Shown here: piece after piece, positions 35,086-44,834 of the stretch | Position numbering within the stretch: the stretch's first letter is position 1 | Layout: each line of letters starts with the position of its first letter | NCBI RefSeq assembly: GCF_000413055.1 | Contig: NZ_KE332518.1 | Coordinates: 1,985,583-2,049,582 of the forward strand | DNA: 64,000 nt | Origin: Treponema maltophilum ATCC 51939 | GTDB taxonomy: Bacteria > Spirochaetota > Spirochaetia > Treponematales > Treponemataceae | Direction of reading: 5' to 3' | Notes under the pieces: generated by a model | Database searches by the model: none | What the model was told of the DNA's origin: nothing | Seen by the model: the letters and a program-made list of their open reading frames with translations, nothing else | Translations under genes and position numbers: made by a program

Positions 35086-35124
35086 GGGGGCGGCGAAAAA
35101 GTTTGTTACTTTTTCGCCATCCCC
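35086..35124. repeat. hairpin after the SemiSWEET gene
   Basis: Inner arms GGCGAAAAAGT/ACTTTTTCGCC and outer arms GGGG/CCCC enclose a 5-nt loop. There is no T tract, so it is not a standard terminator; it resembles the first stem of the paired elements. Confidence 0.6.
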
Positions 35125-35241
35125 TTAGTACATAGGACTGTAAAATTCCGTTACGGCGGTATGCAATGCTTCCGGTAAACGTGTGTGAGCGGCGCCTTGT
35201 TTTTCCTTCCGATCCGTGCTACCTTATAGCGGGAGAATGTA

Positions 35242-38076
35242 ATGACCGACAACACGCTGTATATTTTGGATTCCTACGCGCTCATTTACCGTTCATATTT
35301 CGCTTTTATAAACCGTCCGCTCATAAACGACAAAAAACAAAACATTTCCGCCGTCTTCGGCTTTTTCCGCAATTTTTTCAACATTTTGCAAAACTGCAAG
35401 CCTTCGTTCGCCGCAGCCGCCTTCGATTCGAGAACACCCACGTTCAGACACGAAATGTACGATGCGTACAAGGCAACCCGAGCCAAAACGCCCGAAGACT
35501 TGCACGAACAAGTGCCCGTCATCGAAGACATTTTGCATGCACTCGGCATTCCCGTTTTGCGCTGCGACGGATTCGAAGCCGACGACATTATCGCAACCCT
35601 CTCCTCGCGGTGCAAGGCCGAAAAGCGCGGCTGCCGCATTTTATCGGGCGATAAGGACTTAATGCAGCTGGTCGGGGACGGCACGCTTATGATCAAAAAC
35701 GACAAGGCGGGCGGCTGGGAAACGATCGATGCCGAAGGCGTTCAAAAAGAATGGGGCGTAATGCCCGACCTCATGCTCGACATGCTTTCGCTGACCGGCG
35801 ATACGGCCGACAATATTCCCGGCGTTCCGGGCATCGGGCCGAAAACGGCGCAAAAGCTGCTCGGTGAATACGGCAGCCTCGACGGGGTTTTTGCAAACGC
35901 CGAAAAGCTGACCGGTTCGGTCGGAGATAAAATACGCGGCGGAAAAGAAAGCGCATTGTTTTCGAAAAAACTGATTGAACTCCGTACCGATGTTCCGCTC
36001 GGCGTTTCGCTCGACGACTTGCGCATCGCGCAGCTCGGCTATAAAGAAGCGACGCACCTTTTAAAAAAGTGCGGCGCTTTTGCCGTTGCAAAACAGTACG
36101 AGTCGGCGTCGGCGGAAAGCGGGGCAAACGCTGCACACCCGGATGCCGCACCTGCGGGCGCTGCGCATTTTTCAACGGCGGATGCCGCGGGTTTTTCAAC
36201 CGCACCCGCTCAAAATGCCGCCGCACGGACTTTTATCGAAGAAAAAGACTCCGAAGAGATCAAGCAAAACAAAGGCGACTACCGTCTTATCCGTACCGAA
36301 GAAGCATTGCGCGCCCTTGTCGACTCTCTCCTTGACGCGAAAACCGCCGCCTTCGATTGCGAAACCGACAGTTTAAATGCGCACAAAGCGCGCTTGGCCG
36401 GCTTTTCGCTCTGCGCCGAAAAAGGCACAGCTTATTACGTTCCGGTCGAAACGTCCGACATGCTTTTAGCCGGCGCTATGGTAACCAAGCAGGACGCCCT
36501 CGCTCAGCTTGAACGCCTTTTTTACAATGCGGACATGACGCTCATTATGCACAACGGCAAATACGACCTTGAAGTGCTGCTTGCAAACAACATGGGAAAA
36601 GGCGCCTTCCCTTCCTGCCGCATATACGACACGATGATTGCCGCATGGCTTTTGCAGCCCGACCGCGAATCGTTTAAGCTTGAAGCGCTTGCCGAACGCA
36701 AACTCGGTTTAAAGGGCATCGAGTTTGCCGACATCGTGCCTAAAGGTTCAACCTTTATGGCTGTTCCGCTCGAAACCGCCTGTTCTTACGCGGCCGAAGA
36801 TGCCGATTTTACGCGGCAGCTGTGGTCGTTTTTTAAAGAGCGGCTGGAAGAATCGGGATTGAGTTCTCTGTTCTACGAACTTGAAACGCCCGTTTTGCCG
36901 ATTTTAACGCAAATGGAAATCGAAGGAATCGGAATCGAAAAAGAAAAACTTGCCGCTTTTTCGGTCGAATTGGAAGCCGACATTCAAAAGGTGGAGCGCG
37001 AAGTATACCGTCTTGCCGGACGCGAATTTAACATTGCAAGCACAAAACAGCTGCAGGAAATACTTTTTACCGAACGGAAATTGACGCCCGTCAAAAAGAC
37101 AAAGACGGGCTTTTCGACCGATACGGCCGTGCTTGAAGAGCTTGCCGCCTGGGATCCTGTTCCGAAAAAGATTCTCGAATACCGTACGATGGCAAAGCTT
37201 AAATCAACCTATGTGGACGCCCTGCCCCTTTTGGCCGACGACAAGGGGCGCATTCACACAACCTTTATGCAGACGGGTACCGCAACCGGCCGTCTTTCGA
37301 GCCGCGACCCGAACCTGCAAAACATTCCCGTGCGCGAAGAAGCGGGGCGGCGCATCCGTTCCGCATTTTCGGCCCCGGAAGGACGTCTTCTTGTGTCGGC
37401 CGACTATGCGCAAATCGAGCTGGTAATTTTGGCGCATTTGTCGCGCGACCCCAACCTGTGCACGGCCTTTAATGAGGGAAAAGACGTTCACCGCGAAACC
37501 GCCTCGCTCATCTTCGGCGTCGCGCCGGATGCGGTAAGCGCGGACCAGCGGCGTACGGCAAAAACGATCAACTTCGGCGTTATGTACGGCATGAGCGCGT
37601 TCCGGCTCGGCAACCAATTGGGCATTCCGCGCGGCAAGGCTCAAGCGTTTATCGATTCGTACTTTGCCACGTATTCGCATATCCGCGAGTTTATACGCGC
37701 GACAATCGAAAAGGCTGAGCAAACCGGATACGTCGAAACGATTATGGGACGAAAGCGGCCGATTCCCGCGATAAACAGCAAAAACAAAACGGAAAAAGCG
37801 GGCGCCGAACGCATTGCGGTCAATACACCGATTCAAGGCTCGGCCGCCGATGTCGTAAAAAAAGCGATGATCGCGGTCGACAAGGCTCTCAAAGAACGCA
37901 TTCCCGGCGCAAAACTTTTGCTCCAAGTGCACGACGAACTTATCGTCGAATGTCCTGCGGGCAAGGCCGAGCAAACGGCGGCTCTCCTTAAAAAAGAAAT
38001 GGAAGAAGCGGTATCGCTTTCCGTTCCGCTGCGGGTGAGCGTGGAATACGGCAAAAACTGGGGCGAGTTCCATTGA
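35242..38076 (+). CDS. polA: DNA polymerase I
   Basis: A 944-residue full-length Pol I for repair and primer removal. The 5'-nuclease domain occupies about residues 1-290 (GFEADDIIAT, GDTADNIPGVPGIGPKTA). An Ala-rich linker of about 50 residues (SAESGANAAHPDAAPAG) follows. The 3'-5' exonuclease keeps its metal residues (FDCETDSLNA, DTMIAAWLLQP, YAAEDADFT). The polymerase domain has motif A SADYAQIEL, motif B RRTAKTINFGVMYG and motif C QVHDELIVE. GGGAG precedes the ATG. coaE overlaps its stop by 4 nt. Confidence 0.97.
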   Translation: MTDNTLYILDSYALIYRSYFAFINRPLINDKKQNISAVFGFFRNFFNILQNCKPSFAAAAFDSRTPTFRHEMYDAYKATRAKTPEDLHEQVPVIEDILHALGIPVLRCDGFEADDIIATLSSRCKAEKRGCRILSGDKDLMQLVGDGTLMIKNDKAGGWETIDAEGVQKEWGVMPDLMLDMLSLTGDTADNIPGVPGIGPKTAQKLLGEYGSLDGVFANAEKLTGSVGDKIRGGKESALFSKKLIELRTDVPLGVSLDDLRIAQLGYKEATHLLKKCGAFAVAKQYESASAESGANAAHPDAAPAGAAHFSTADAAGFSTAPAQNAAARTFIEEKDSEEIKQNKGDYRLIRTEEALRALVDSLLDAKTAAFDCETDSLNAHKARLAGFSLCAEKGTAYYVPVETSDMLLAGAMVTKQDALAQLERLFYNADMTLIMHNGKYDLEVLLANNMGKGAFPSCRIYDTMIAAWLLQPDRESFKLEALAERKLGLKGIEFADIVPKGSTFMAVPLETACSYAAEDADFTRQLWSFFKERLEESGLSSLFYELETPVLPILTQMEIEGIGIEKEKLAAFSVELEADIQKVEREVYRLAGREFNIASTKQLQEILFTERKLTPVKKTKTGFSTDTAVLEELAAWDPVPKKILEYRTMAKLKSTYVDALPLLADDKGRIHTTFMQTGTATGRLSSRDPNLQNIPVREEAGRRIRSAFSAPEGRLLVSADYAQIELVILAHLSRDPNLCTAFNEGKDVHRETASLIFGVAPDAVSADQRRTAKTINFGVMYGMSAFRLGNQLGIPRGKAQAFIDSYFATYSHIREFIRATIEKAEQTGYVETIMGRKRPIPAINSKNKTEKAGAERIAVNTPIQGSAADVVKKAMIAVDKALKERIPGAKLLLQVHDELIVECPAGKAEQTAALLKKEMEEAVSLSVPLRVSVEYGKNWGEFH

Positions 38077-38732
38077 GCATTTTATCGGGCGCTTCATTGA
38101 CAAGCGGAACACGGAACAAGGGCCGCCTTATCGGGGTGACAGGCCCGATGGCTGCGGGGAAAAACGCCGCCGCCGATATTTTGCGCGCAAAAGGCTTTAC
38201 CGTTTTGGACGCGGACGAAATCGCGCACGTTGTATTGGATGAACAAAAAGAACGCGTTTGCGAACTTTTTGCACAGGATGCGCAAAAGGCACTCATTCCC
38301 CTCATGGACGACGAAGGGAACATTTTGCGGAAAAATCTTGCCCGCATCGTTTTCCGCGATCCGCAAAAACTCGCCTTATTGGAAAATCTCATTCATCCTG
38401 CGGTAAACGATATTATCGAAAAACGCATCACCGCATCTCCTTCGGAATCTTTTGTCGTCAATGCGGCGCTTTTATACAACATAAAAGTCATTAAAAAGTG
38501 CGACTGCATTTTATACATCGATGCGCCTTTTTTTATTCGGTTTATGCGCGTAAAAAAGCGGGATAAACTGAATGCGAGGCGCATTATCGAACGTTTTTTT
38601 GCGCAAAGGCAAATCTTTGCTAAATGTAAAAATCAAAATGCCGATATATATAGAGTAAGAAACTGCGGAACAAAAGAGCGGCTCCAGGCAAAAATAGAAG
38701 CCGTTTTGCAGTCGTCCGTATACAAAGGATAG
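38073..38732 (+). CDS. coaE: dephospho-CoA kinase
   Basis: A 219-residue enzyme for the last step of coenzyme A synthesis. The P-loop is GVTGPMAAGKNAAA (about residues 21-34), and DADEIAHVVL and LENLIHPAV are family signatures. The N terminus is about 17 residues longer than usual. TTG at 38073 overlaps the polA TGA (TTGA), so translation is coupled; a later start is not excluded. The SPOR gene follows by 6 nt. Confidence 0.9.
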   Translation: MSILSGASLTSGTRNKGRLIGVTGPMAAGKNAAADILRAKGFTVLDADEIAHVVLDEQKERVCELFAQDAQKALIPLMDDEGNILRKNLARIVFRDPQKLALLENLIHPAVNDIIEKRITASPSESFVVNAALLYNIKVIKKCDCILYIDAPFFIRFMRVKKRDKLNARRIIERFFAQRQIFAKCKNQNADIYRVRNCGTKERLQAKIEAVLQSSVYKG

Positions 38733-38738
38733 ATTTTT

Positions 38739-39668
38739 ATGGAAGAAAAACGGATATTATGGATAAGCGCGGCGGTCGGTATTTTTTTGCTGATCGTTAT
38801 AGGAGCGGCGTGGATTCTCTATGCCCCGCACAAAAACGCCGATTCGGCTTCCGCCCTTACGCAGGAACAAAACGGAAACACGTGGATTTTAACACCGCAA
38901 GCTTCAGGCTCGGCCGTTGCCGAGATTCCGAGCAGAGAAGCCTCCGACACCGATAGGGAAGTTCCCGCGCATCCTGCGGGAACGGCCCCCACCGTTCTTC
39001 CGTCCGATGCTGCCGCTTCAAATGCGCCTTCCGGCTCGATGAACACGGTACAGAGTAACGATCTGACGATTATCAGCAATAATACAACGGTTTTAACAAA
39101 AGACGGAGTTACGACGATAGATTTAACCGCCTCGGGAAGGGCGCCCGAACAGCAGGTAATAGAAGCGCCGGCCGGCAGTCAAAATGCCCCGGACGTAAAA
39201 ACGGTCGTTCCGGCCCAAAGCGGCAATGAAGCGCGCGCAGCCGAAACGACGCAAACCCCGAACGTAAAGCCGGCAAAATCTGCCCAAAACACACAAACGC
39301 AAAAGAACGCGCCTCCCGCCAAAAAAGCGGCCGCCGCAAAACCGGCAAACACCGCAGCAAAAAACACGGGCAAACCGAAGGCGGCGGCCGCGAAAACCGC
39401 AAACATTCCCGACCGTTTTTGGGTACAGGCGGCATCTTTTACTGATAAAGAAAACGCCGAAAACGCGCGCAGTATTTTGGCAAGCGAAAAAATTCCTGCC
39501 GAAGTTTTTACGTATCGGGATAAAAGCGGCAAAACCTTTTACCGTTTGCGCGTCGGCCCCTACACGACCGAAAGCGAAGCGCAATATTGGAACAGCCGCA
39601 TAAAGCTCATAGAGCACTTCAGTTCCGCACAAAGCTACGTTACCAATTCGTCAAAGCCTTTGCGCTGA
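38739..39668 (+). CDS. membrane-anchored SPOR domain protein
   Basis: A 309-residue protein with one N-terminal membrane segment (ISAAVGIFLLIVIGAAWIL), a long low-complexity Ala/Pro/Lys/Thr-rich periplasmic linker (KAAAAKPANTAAKNTGKP), and a C-terminal SPOR domain from about residue 228 (FWVQAASFTDKENAENA, FYRLRVGPYTTESEAQYW). SPOR domains bind denuded peptidoglycan at division sites, so a cell-division or wall-remodelling role is likely. It ends the polA-coaE operon. Confidence 0.9.
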   Translation: MEEKRILWISAAVGIFLLIVIGAAWILYAPHKNADSASALTQEQNGNTWILTPQASGSAVAEIPSREASDTDREVPAHPAGTAPTVLPSDAAASNAPSGSMNTVQSNDLTIISNNTTVLTKDGVTTIDLTASGRAPEQQVIEAPAGSQNAPDVKTVVPAQSGNEARAAETTQTPNVKPAKSAQNTQTQKNAPPAKKAAAAKPANTAAKNTGKPKAAAAKTANIPDRFWVQAASFTDKENAENARSILASEKIPAEVFTYRDKSGKTFYRLRVGPYTTESEAQYWNSRIKLIEHFSSAQSYVTNSSKPLR

Positions 39669-39740
39669 TTTTCGGCGTGCTTATTTTATTGCGCGCAAAA
39701 AATCATAAAAAAACGCTGAAAAAACACCGGCTGAACCTAT

Positions 39741-39773
39741 AAAGAGAGTATGAAATACATACTCTCTTTTTTT
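39741..39773 (+). promoter_or_regulatory. terminator-like hairpin that contains a start codon
   Basis: AAAGAGAGTATG and CATACTCTCTTT form a perfect 12-bp stem with the loop AAATA, followed by a run of T (seven in total from 39767). The stem holds the only ribosome-binding-like purines (AAAGAGAG) and the ATG at 39750 of the next gene. It has the form of an intrinsic terminator for the upstream operon and of a translation lock for the downstream gene. Confidence 0.75.
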
Positions 39774-41225
39774 ATTGCGGCCGCATCGCTGTGCCGTTTT
39801 GCAGGCACCGGGCTTTGTGCGGCGGAAAACCGACTCATAAACATACGGGCGGCGCTGCCCGTTTTTTCGCCGGCAAAAAGTACTTTTACGGTCAAATATA
39901 CGCCGCTGCAAAACCTGTCGTTGTATGCGGGAAACATCGCGTTCGGCGGCTTGTGGGGCTCATTTTCGTCATCAGCTCCGGCATCGCCTCAGCCGCTTAA
40001 AAAGGCCGAGCGCTCCTCCGACGTTTTTTACACATCGTACGCGGATAAGGGCCTTTTCCCGCTGTATGCCGCTGCCGACGCTTCCTTTGCGGACATAAAA
40101 ATGTCGTGTTTTATCGGCGTTGAAAAAAGCGCAGCGACCGAAAAAGTTTTTCCGTCTTCGCTCGCCGATTATTCCGTGTGCGCCGGAGCGGCACTTTTGC
40201 TTCCCTTCACTATCGGCATTCGTACAAAAGATTTTCCGCGCTATATTCAATGCACATGGACTTCCGCATGGAAAAGAAGCTTTATCGATTACAACCGGCC
40301 TGAAAGCTGGTTTTTGCAGCGGCCGCCGTTTGCGCCTTTTTACGCCGACACACTGATACAGCATTTGTTCGTGTCCGGCGGGCAAAGCAGTTTTTCGCTG
40401 CAGGCAAGCTGTACCGCCAATCCGTACGGAATGCCCTCGTATTCGGCACAGTTCGATGCGGCGCAAAAATTCGGTTATTTTTCATACAATGCGCTCGCTT
40501 TTTTTTGCACGCGCGATTATTTGAATCAAAACGGTTCGTTTGAAAACGAACGTATAAAAGTCTTTGTAAATCCGCAGCTGCGCCTTTCTTTCCGCAACGC
40601 GATCGTACAATCCGTACATGCGGGAATATCGGCCGGTATTTGGTACGACGATAAAACGACAAACGCGCAAAAGACGAGCGCAAAAAATCCCGATGCTTCC
40701 GCTGTGTGGAAGTCGTCGGTAAAAGCGCTTGTGAAAATAAACGTCGCACCGGCGGAAGCGGAGTTCGGAGCAAGTTTGGCGCCGCTCAATCTTTTGCACT
40801 CAGCCTGTACAGAGCAAACCGTTTTAACTCCGGAATGCTCCGTTCGGTTTAAGGGAAGAAAAACCGGGGACACGGCGTTTTCATGGAATGCGGGTATAGA
40901 AGGAACCTTATACCCCGCGCGTAAAAAAGTACTGTCAGGCGTAAAGGCCGAAAGCGGCTGTACGGGGACTTTCGTCATCATGCAAAAAATAAACTGCACA
41001 GCCTCGGCCGCAGGACAACTCAACTGCACGATGGCGAAAAATCGGGAAGGGGCCGTCTTTTCGGGTTCGGTGAAATTCAAGCTCGCTTTAAAACGGGCGA
41101 CGGAGAAAAGGAACGTGCGGGCGATGCGCATCCGGCCGGGGCTGAACGCTTATACGGAATTCATCTTTAAAAATTCCGGCTTGGACAAAATCAAAGGAGA
41201 TATCGTTTTGAAGCTGTCGCTTTAA
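39750..41225 (+). CDS. hypothetical exported protein, probably outer-membrane beta-barrel-like
   Basis: A 491-residue protein with a signal peptide ending near residue 24 (GTGLCA-AEN). The mature part has many alternating, aromatic-rich strands (LSLYAGNIAFGGLWGSF, FGYFSYNALAFFCTRDY) and ends in a hydrophobic strand (IKGDIVLKLSL), the pattern of a beta-barrel. I do not recognise the family. It contains unusually many cysteines for an exported protein. Its start codon is inside a 12-bp hairpin. Confidence 0.68.
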   Translation: MKYILSFFIAAASLCRFAGTGLCAAENRLINIRAALPVFSPAKSTFTVKYTPLQNLSLYAGNIAFGGLWGSFSSSAPASPQPLKKAERSSDVFYTSYADKGLFPLYAAADASFADIKMSCFIGVEKSAATEKVFPSSLADYSVCAGAALLLPFTIGIRTKDFPRYIQCTWTSAWKRSFIDYNRPESWFLQRPPFAPFYADTLIQHLFVSGGQSSFSLQASCTANPYGMPSYSAQFDAAQKFGYFSYNALAFFCTRDYLNQNGSFENERIKVFVNPQLRLSFRNAIVQSVHAGISAGIWYDDKTTNAQKTSAKNPDASAVWKSSVKALVKINVAPAEAEFGASLAPLNLLHSACTEQTVLTPECSVRFKGRKTGDTAFSWNAGIEGTLYPARKKVLSGVKAESGCTGTFVIMQKINCTASAAGQLNCTMAKNREGAVFSGSVKFKLALKRATEKRNVRAMRIRPGLNAYTEFIFKNSGLDKIKGDIVLKLSL

Positions 41226-41241
41226 AAGCCGAAAGCCGTCT

Positions 41242-41634
41242 TTACAAGCCCGTAAACATATCGGGATTTTCCGAGCGCTCTTTGTCGATTTCCTGAATTT
41301 CCTTATTCAAAAAAACCGAAAGAACCGTGCGGATAGTAACGATGCCGGCAAGAATTCCCAAGTCGATAAGATCCGGTTCGATGATCGATTTTATAATGTC
41401 GGCGGCAATCAGCACTTCGAGCGCCAAAAGCAAATACGTCCCCAAATCGGCGCGGATAACGCGCAAGCGCTGTACATTGTATTTCGATTTTAAACGGAAC
41501 AGTTCGGTTTTTATAAAAGCCGCAACCGCAGCAAGCGTGCCGTAGACGATGATCAGCACGCTGACGACGGAAATAAAAAACTCGATATTTTTAAGCAGCT
41601 GTAAAATAAACGTGTTGCCGTGTAAAGCGGACAT
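41242..41634 (-). CDS. DUF1622 family membrane protein
   Basis: A 130-residue protein with three hydrophobic segments (FFISVVSVLIIVYGTLAAVAAF; YLLLALEVLIAADIIKSII; LGILAGIVTIRTVLSVFL), matching the DUF1622 pattern RADLGTYLLLALEVLIAADII. Function unknown. The frame extends to 41784, but GGAGAG sits 4 nt before the ATG at 41634. It is 16 nt after the thioesterase gene. Confidence 0.85.
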   Translation of the reverse strand: MSALHGNTFILQLLKNIEFFISVVSVLIIVYGTLAAVAAFIKTELFRLKSKYNVQRLRVIRADLGTYLLLALEVLIAADIIKSIIEPDLIDLGILAGIVTIRTVLSVFLNKEIQEIDKERSENPDMFTGL

Positions 41635-41650
41635 ATTCTCTCCAGAAACC

Positions 41651-42085
41651 TTACCTCGCGCGCTTTTCCGGTGCGGGATCGGGGGCATCGGGATACAAAC
41701 CTTCAACCAAAAATTCGTCGGGAAGTTTTGCCGGCCGCCCCGTTTTCGACGAAACACAGGCCCATGTAACCGTCGCTTCGGCACAGACGGTTCCGTCTTC
41801 TTTATAGATTTTTTGGCGGAATTCGCCCGAAATATTTTTAAGCTTAACCGGCTTTACTTCGATAAAAAGTTTATCGTCGAGCAAAGCCGACGCTTTATAA
41901 TAAATGTCGATGTGCGTAACGTACAGATAATATCCGGCCGCAAATATGCCGTGATAGTCGAAACCGCATGCATGCAAATATTCCATTCGGGCAAATTCCA
42001 AATAATTCAAATATACGGCGTTATTCACGTGATTATAAGAATCGCATTCGTAACTGCGCACAACCAATTCGGCCGTATGAGTCAT
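41651..42085 (-). CDS. acyl-CoA thioesterase, hotdog fold (YbgC/FadM type)
   Basis: A 144-residue 4HBT family protein. YECDSYNHVNNAVYLNYLE holds the catalytic aspartate and the typical DxxxHVNN-like motif, followed by the helix FARMEYLHACG. It probably hydrolyses acyl-CoA or acyl-ACP thioesters in the cytoplasm; chain length is unknown. AAGG precedes the ATG. It lies between the large sensor-like gene and the DUF1622 gene on the same strand. Confidence 0.88.
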   Translation of the reverse strand: MTHTAELVVRSYECDSYNHVNNAVYLNYLEFARMEYLHACGFDYHGIFAAGYYLYVTHIDIYYKASALLDDKLFIEVKPVKLKNISGEFRQKIYKEDGTVCAEATVTWACVSSKTGRPAKLPDEFLVEGLYPDAPDPAPEKRAR

Positions 42086-42100
42086 AGCACCTTCCTTTGT

Positions 42101-44641
42101 TTATTTTAACACGGAATCGACAAGCATTTGGAATTCCGCATCGAGTTTTTGCTTTGTTACATTTTCGCCGGCTTCTTTTGCGATAACAAAAAGGCCGTCC
42201 CGTTCGAGAATCGGTTCATCCGCCGAATGCAAGTCGGCCGCTTTTTCACCGATTTTCCCGAACGTAAAACTGAACGGAAGCGGCTCTACAAAATCCGCCT
42301 CTGTGCCTTCGGCTTCGGGGACCGCCGTTGCGGCAACGGTTTCCGTCGGCTCTGTCGCCGCTTCGGAAACAACCGCAGCAGATGCAGGCATGATGCCGGA
42401 AGCGGGTTCGTCGAGTATTGAAAAATCGGGCTTTTCGATTTTAAAGTCGGAAAAATCGTTTTCGGAATTCGAAGAAGAAACGGCATGAGCGGCATTTTTT
42501 TCGGTTTGAGTTTCTCCGATTTTCAGTTCTTCGTTGAAGATATCTTCGCCCTCTTCATCCTCGCCGTCTTCAGCTGCAGGCTTTTCTTCATTTACGGCTT
42601 TTTTCGCACTTGCAAGTTCAAAGAAGCTGCGGTCAAGCAAATCGTCGGTTTTTTCTTCCGCCGCAGCCGGCGTTTGCGGAACATCCGCTACTTCGTCTTC
42701 GTTGTTTTCCAACCCGGCCAGCACGGCGGAGTCTTTTACAAAATCAAGATCAAAAATATCTTCGCCGCCCGCATCCGTCCGTTTGTCCGCCGATTCGGCT
42801 TTCGCGCTCGGTTCTTCCGCAAGCACTTCGGCCGGCTCATCCGCGGCCGGAACTTCTTCAAGTTCTTCAAGTTCTTCAACTTCTTCGGCTTCGGGAATTT
42901 CTTCGAGTTCCTCAACCGCTTCCGCGTCTTTGGGAATTTCTTCCGCTTCTTCACTGACGGGCTCGGCTTCTTCAACTTCTTCAAGTTCTTCCGGCTCTTC
43001 GGCGGATACATCGCCGGCGGCCGTTGAGGCGTCTGCACTCACCTCAGGCGCGGCAGCTTCCGCTTCGTCCACCGGTTCCGCTTCAAGCACGGGTTCGGCG
43101 TCGTCTACGGGCTCGGCAAACTCTGCGTCATGTACGGCTTCGGCTTCATCCACAGGCTCCGCTTCAAGTACGGGTTCAACTTCGTCCACAGGCTCGGCAT
43201 CCGCAGCGATCTTAGCAACGGGTACGGCAGGTTCGCCGGCTGCCGGGACGGCTTGCATTGGAACGAACTGAGGCGAAGCGGCAGAAAGCACGGGAGAAGC
43301 GGCGGGTGCAAAGTCGCGGCTCGAAATGATTTTTCCCATCATTTCTTTTAATTCGGCCGTGAGCATATCGAGGTTGGGCTTTTCTTTTGCCGCGCTTTGC
43401 CGATGCAGAGCGGACAGAATTTCGTCCCAGCTTTTTTCAAGCAAAAGGTCGGTTTCCCGTGCATGGCGTTTGGCTTTGCCTCCCAAACTTTTTTTGATCG
43501 CGCCGTTGATTTCGGCTTTGCGCCGATTCATGTCCGCATACACGGCATTCCAATCGACTTCTTCTTTTGCCGCCAAATAATCGTTTATAACCGCAAACTG
43601 AAAGCGTTTTATCCGCTCGCGGATAATCAGCATATCGTCCTGCTTTACGTTAAAAATCAAAAAAATGATAAGATAGGCGGTAATAAAAACGCTGGCTAAA
43701 AGCAGGATTCGCACCGTATCGGAAAAAACGAACAGATTTTCTTCGTATAAACGCGATACATATATGTTCGAAGCGCTCTTTTTCGAAAAAAGCAGCCACA
43801 CATCGCTTTTGTCGGTTTCCATGATTTTTTCGGTAAACGAAACATCGCCCGAAAATTTTTTAATTAGAATATCCTGCAAAATGTTCCGGCCGGTATTCGG
43901 AAAATCCAGCACAAATACGGGACGCTCGGCCGTTCCGGTAAAAATCACATTGTCGGTCATCGCAAGAAGGTTGAGTTTTACCAGTTCCCGCGAAAAAGCC
44001 GAAGCGGCCGTATAAAAAACAATCGTCCCGCGGTACACCGAATACGAATCGTAAAACGGGAAACTGAATAAGATGCGGTCGCGGTCGGGATCACAGATTA
44101 TGCGCGAGTGCCCGCCGACTTGTCCTGCAGCGGAACCGGCGCCGACCGAAATCCCTTTTGTGTCGCTGTCGGAACTTTCAATGTCCGCGTAATCCAAATC
44201 GCCGGTATCCTTGTACATGCGGTATGAAACAAGTTTTTCGCTGCGCTGAAGTATGTCCTGCGCGATTGTACTGTAATGGATTCTTTTTCCGCCGCTTTCT
44301 ATAATGCGTATGCCGGTTAAAGACGGAACGGCGGCAAACAAAGCGCCGGACGCATCTTCCCTGCCTTTAATATCTTCGGAAAGCTGCTCGAACGCGAAGC
44401 TTTTTTTTACGTATTCGTTTTGGACAAAATCGTCATAAAAAGTTTTTTCGGACGAATGAAGATAGTCGTCCAGAGTCTTCGATGCGGCGTCAAGCCGTTC
44501 GCTTATTCCGCGGACAAGGGCAGGCTGATAGAACCGGGTTTCCATTACGGAAAACAACCCGGAAAAAGCCGCAACGGTAAAGACGGCAAATATGAAAACC
44601 GAAATTAATAAACTGACCGCAACCTTTTGCCCCGAAGTCAA
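42101..44641 (-). CDS. hypothetical two-segment membrane protein with long acidic repeat tail
   Basis: An 846-residue protein. A membrane segment at about residues 8-30 and another at about 308-330 (ILLLASVFITAYLIIFLIF) enclose a roughly 270-residue extracytoplasmic domain of the size of a sensor (Cache-like) domain. The cytoplasmic part has a helical, basic region and then about 400 residues of Glu/Ala/Pro/Val-rich repeats built on units like AEPVDEAEAV and LEEVEEAEPV. No kinase, HAMP or methyl-accepting signature is visible. TTG start is supported by GAGG 6 nt upstream. Function unknown; a sensor or scaffold is conceivable. Confidence 0.72.
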   Translation of the reverse strand: MTSGQKVAVSLLISVFIFAVFTVAAFSGLFSVMETRFYQPALVRGISERLDAASKTLDDYLHSSEKTFYDDFVQNEYVKKSFAFEQLSEDIKGREDASGALFAAVPSLTGIRIIESGGKRIHYSTIAQDILQRSEKLVSYRMYKDTGDLDYADIESSDSDTKGISVGAGSAAGQVGGHSRIICDPDRDRILFSFPFYDSYSVYRGTIVFYTAASAFSRELVKLNLLAMTDNVIFTGTAERPVFVLDFPNTGRNILQDILIKKFSGDVSFTEKIMETDKSDVWLLFSKKSASNIYVSRLYEENLFVFSDTVRILLLASVFITAYLIIFLIFNVKQDDMLIIRERIKRFQFAVINDYLAAKEEVDWNAVYADMNRRKAEINGAIKKSLGGKAKRHARETDLLLEKSWDEILSALHRQSAAKEKPNLDMLTAELKEMMGKIISSRDFAPAASPVLSAASPQFVPMQAVPAAGEPAVPVAKIAADAEPVDEVEPVLEAEPVDEAEAVHDAEFAEPVDDAEPVLEAEPVDEAEAAAPEVSADASTAAGDVSAEEPEELEEVEEAEPVSEEAEEIPKDAEAVEELEEIPEAEEVEELEELEEVPAADEPAEVLAEEPSAKAESADKRTDAGGEDIFDLDFVKDSAVLAGLENNEDEVADVPQTPAAAEEKTDDLLDRSFFELASAKKAVNEEKPAAEDGEDEEGEDIFNEELKIGETQTEKNAAHAVSSSNSENDFSDFKIEKPDFSILDEPASGIMPASAAVVSEAATEPTETVAATAVPEAEGTEADFVEPLPFSFTFGKIGEKAADLHSADEPILERDGLFVIAKEAGENVTKQKLDAEFQMLVDSVLK

Positions 44642-44799
44642 TCCCTACCTCGAAATTCCGGCACAGCGAACGCCGAAAGAATTTATGTAAAAAAATATCT
44701 AAAAAAGCGCTAAAACATCCACAAGCGAACGCAACGCAACAAAAGACATGCCGACAATAATCGCCGTCTTTCTTATTATCGGCACGAATTTGCGAACTC

Positions 44800-44828
44800 T
44801 TGAATACATGCCGACAACAGTATACAAT
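44800..44828 (+). promoter_or_regulatory. promoter of the FliL-like gene placed for leaderless transcription
   Basis: TTGAAT (44800-44805) and TACAAT (44823-44828) are 17 nt apart, and the -10 ends 6 nt before ATG 44835, so the first base of the RNA should be the A of the start codon. Confidence 0.62.
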
Positions 44829-44834
44829 CGAATC

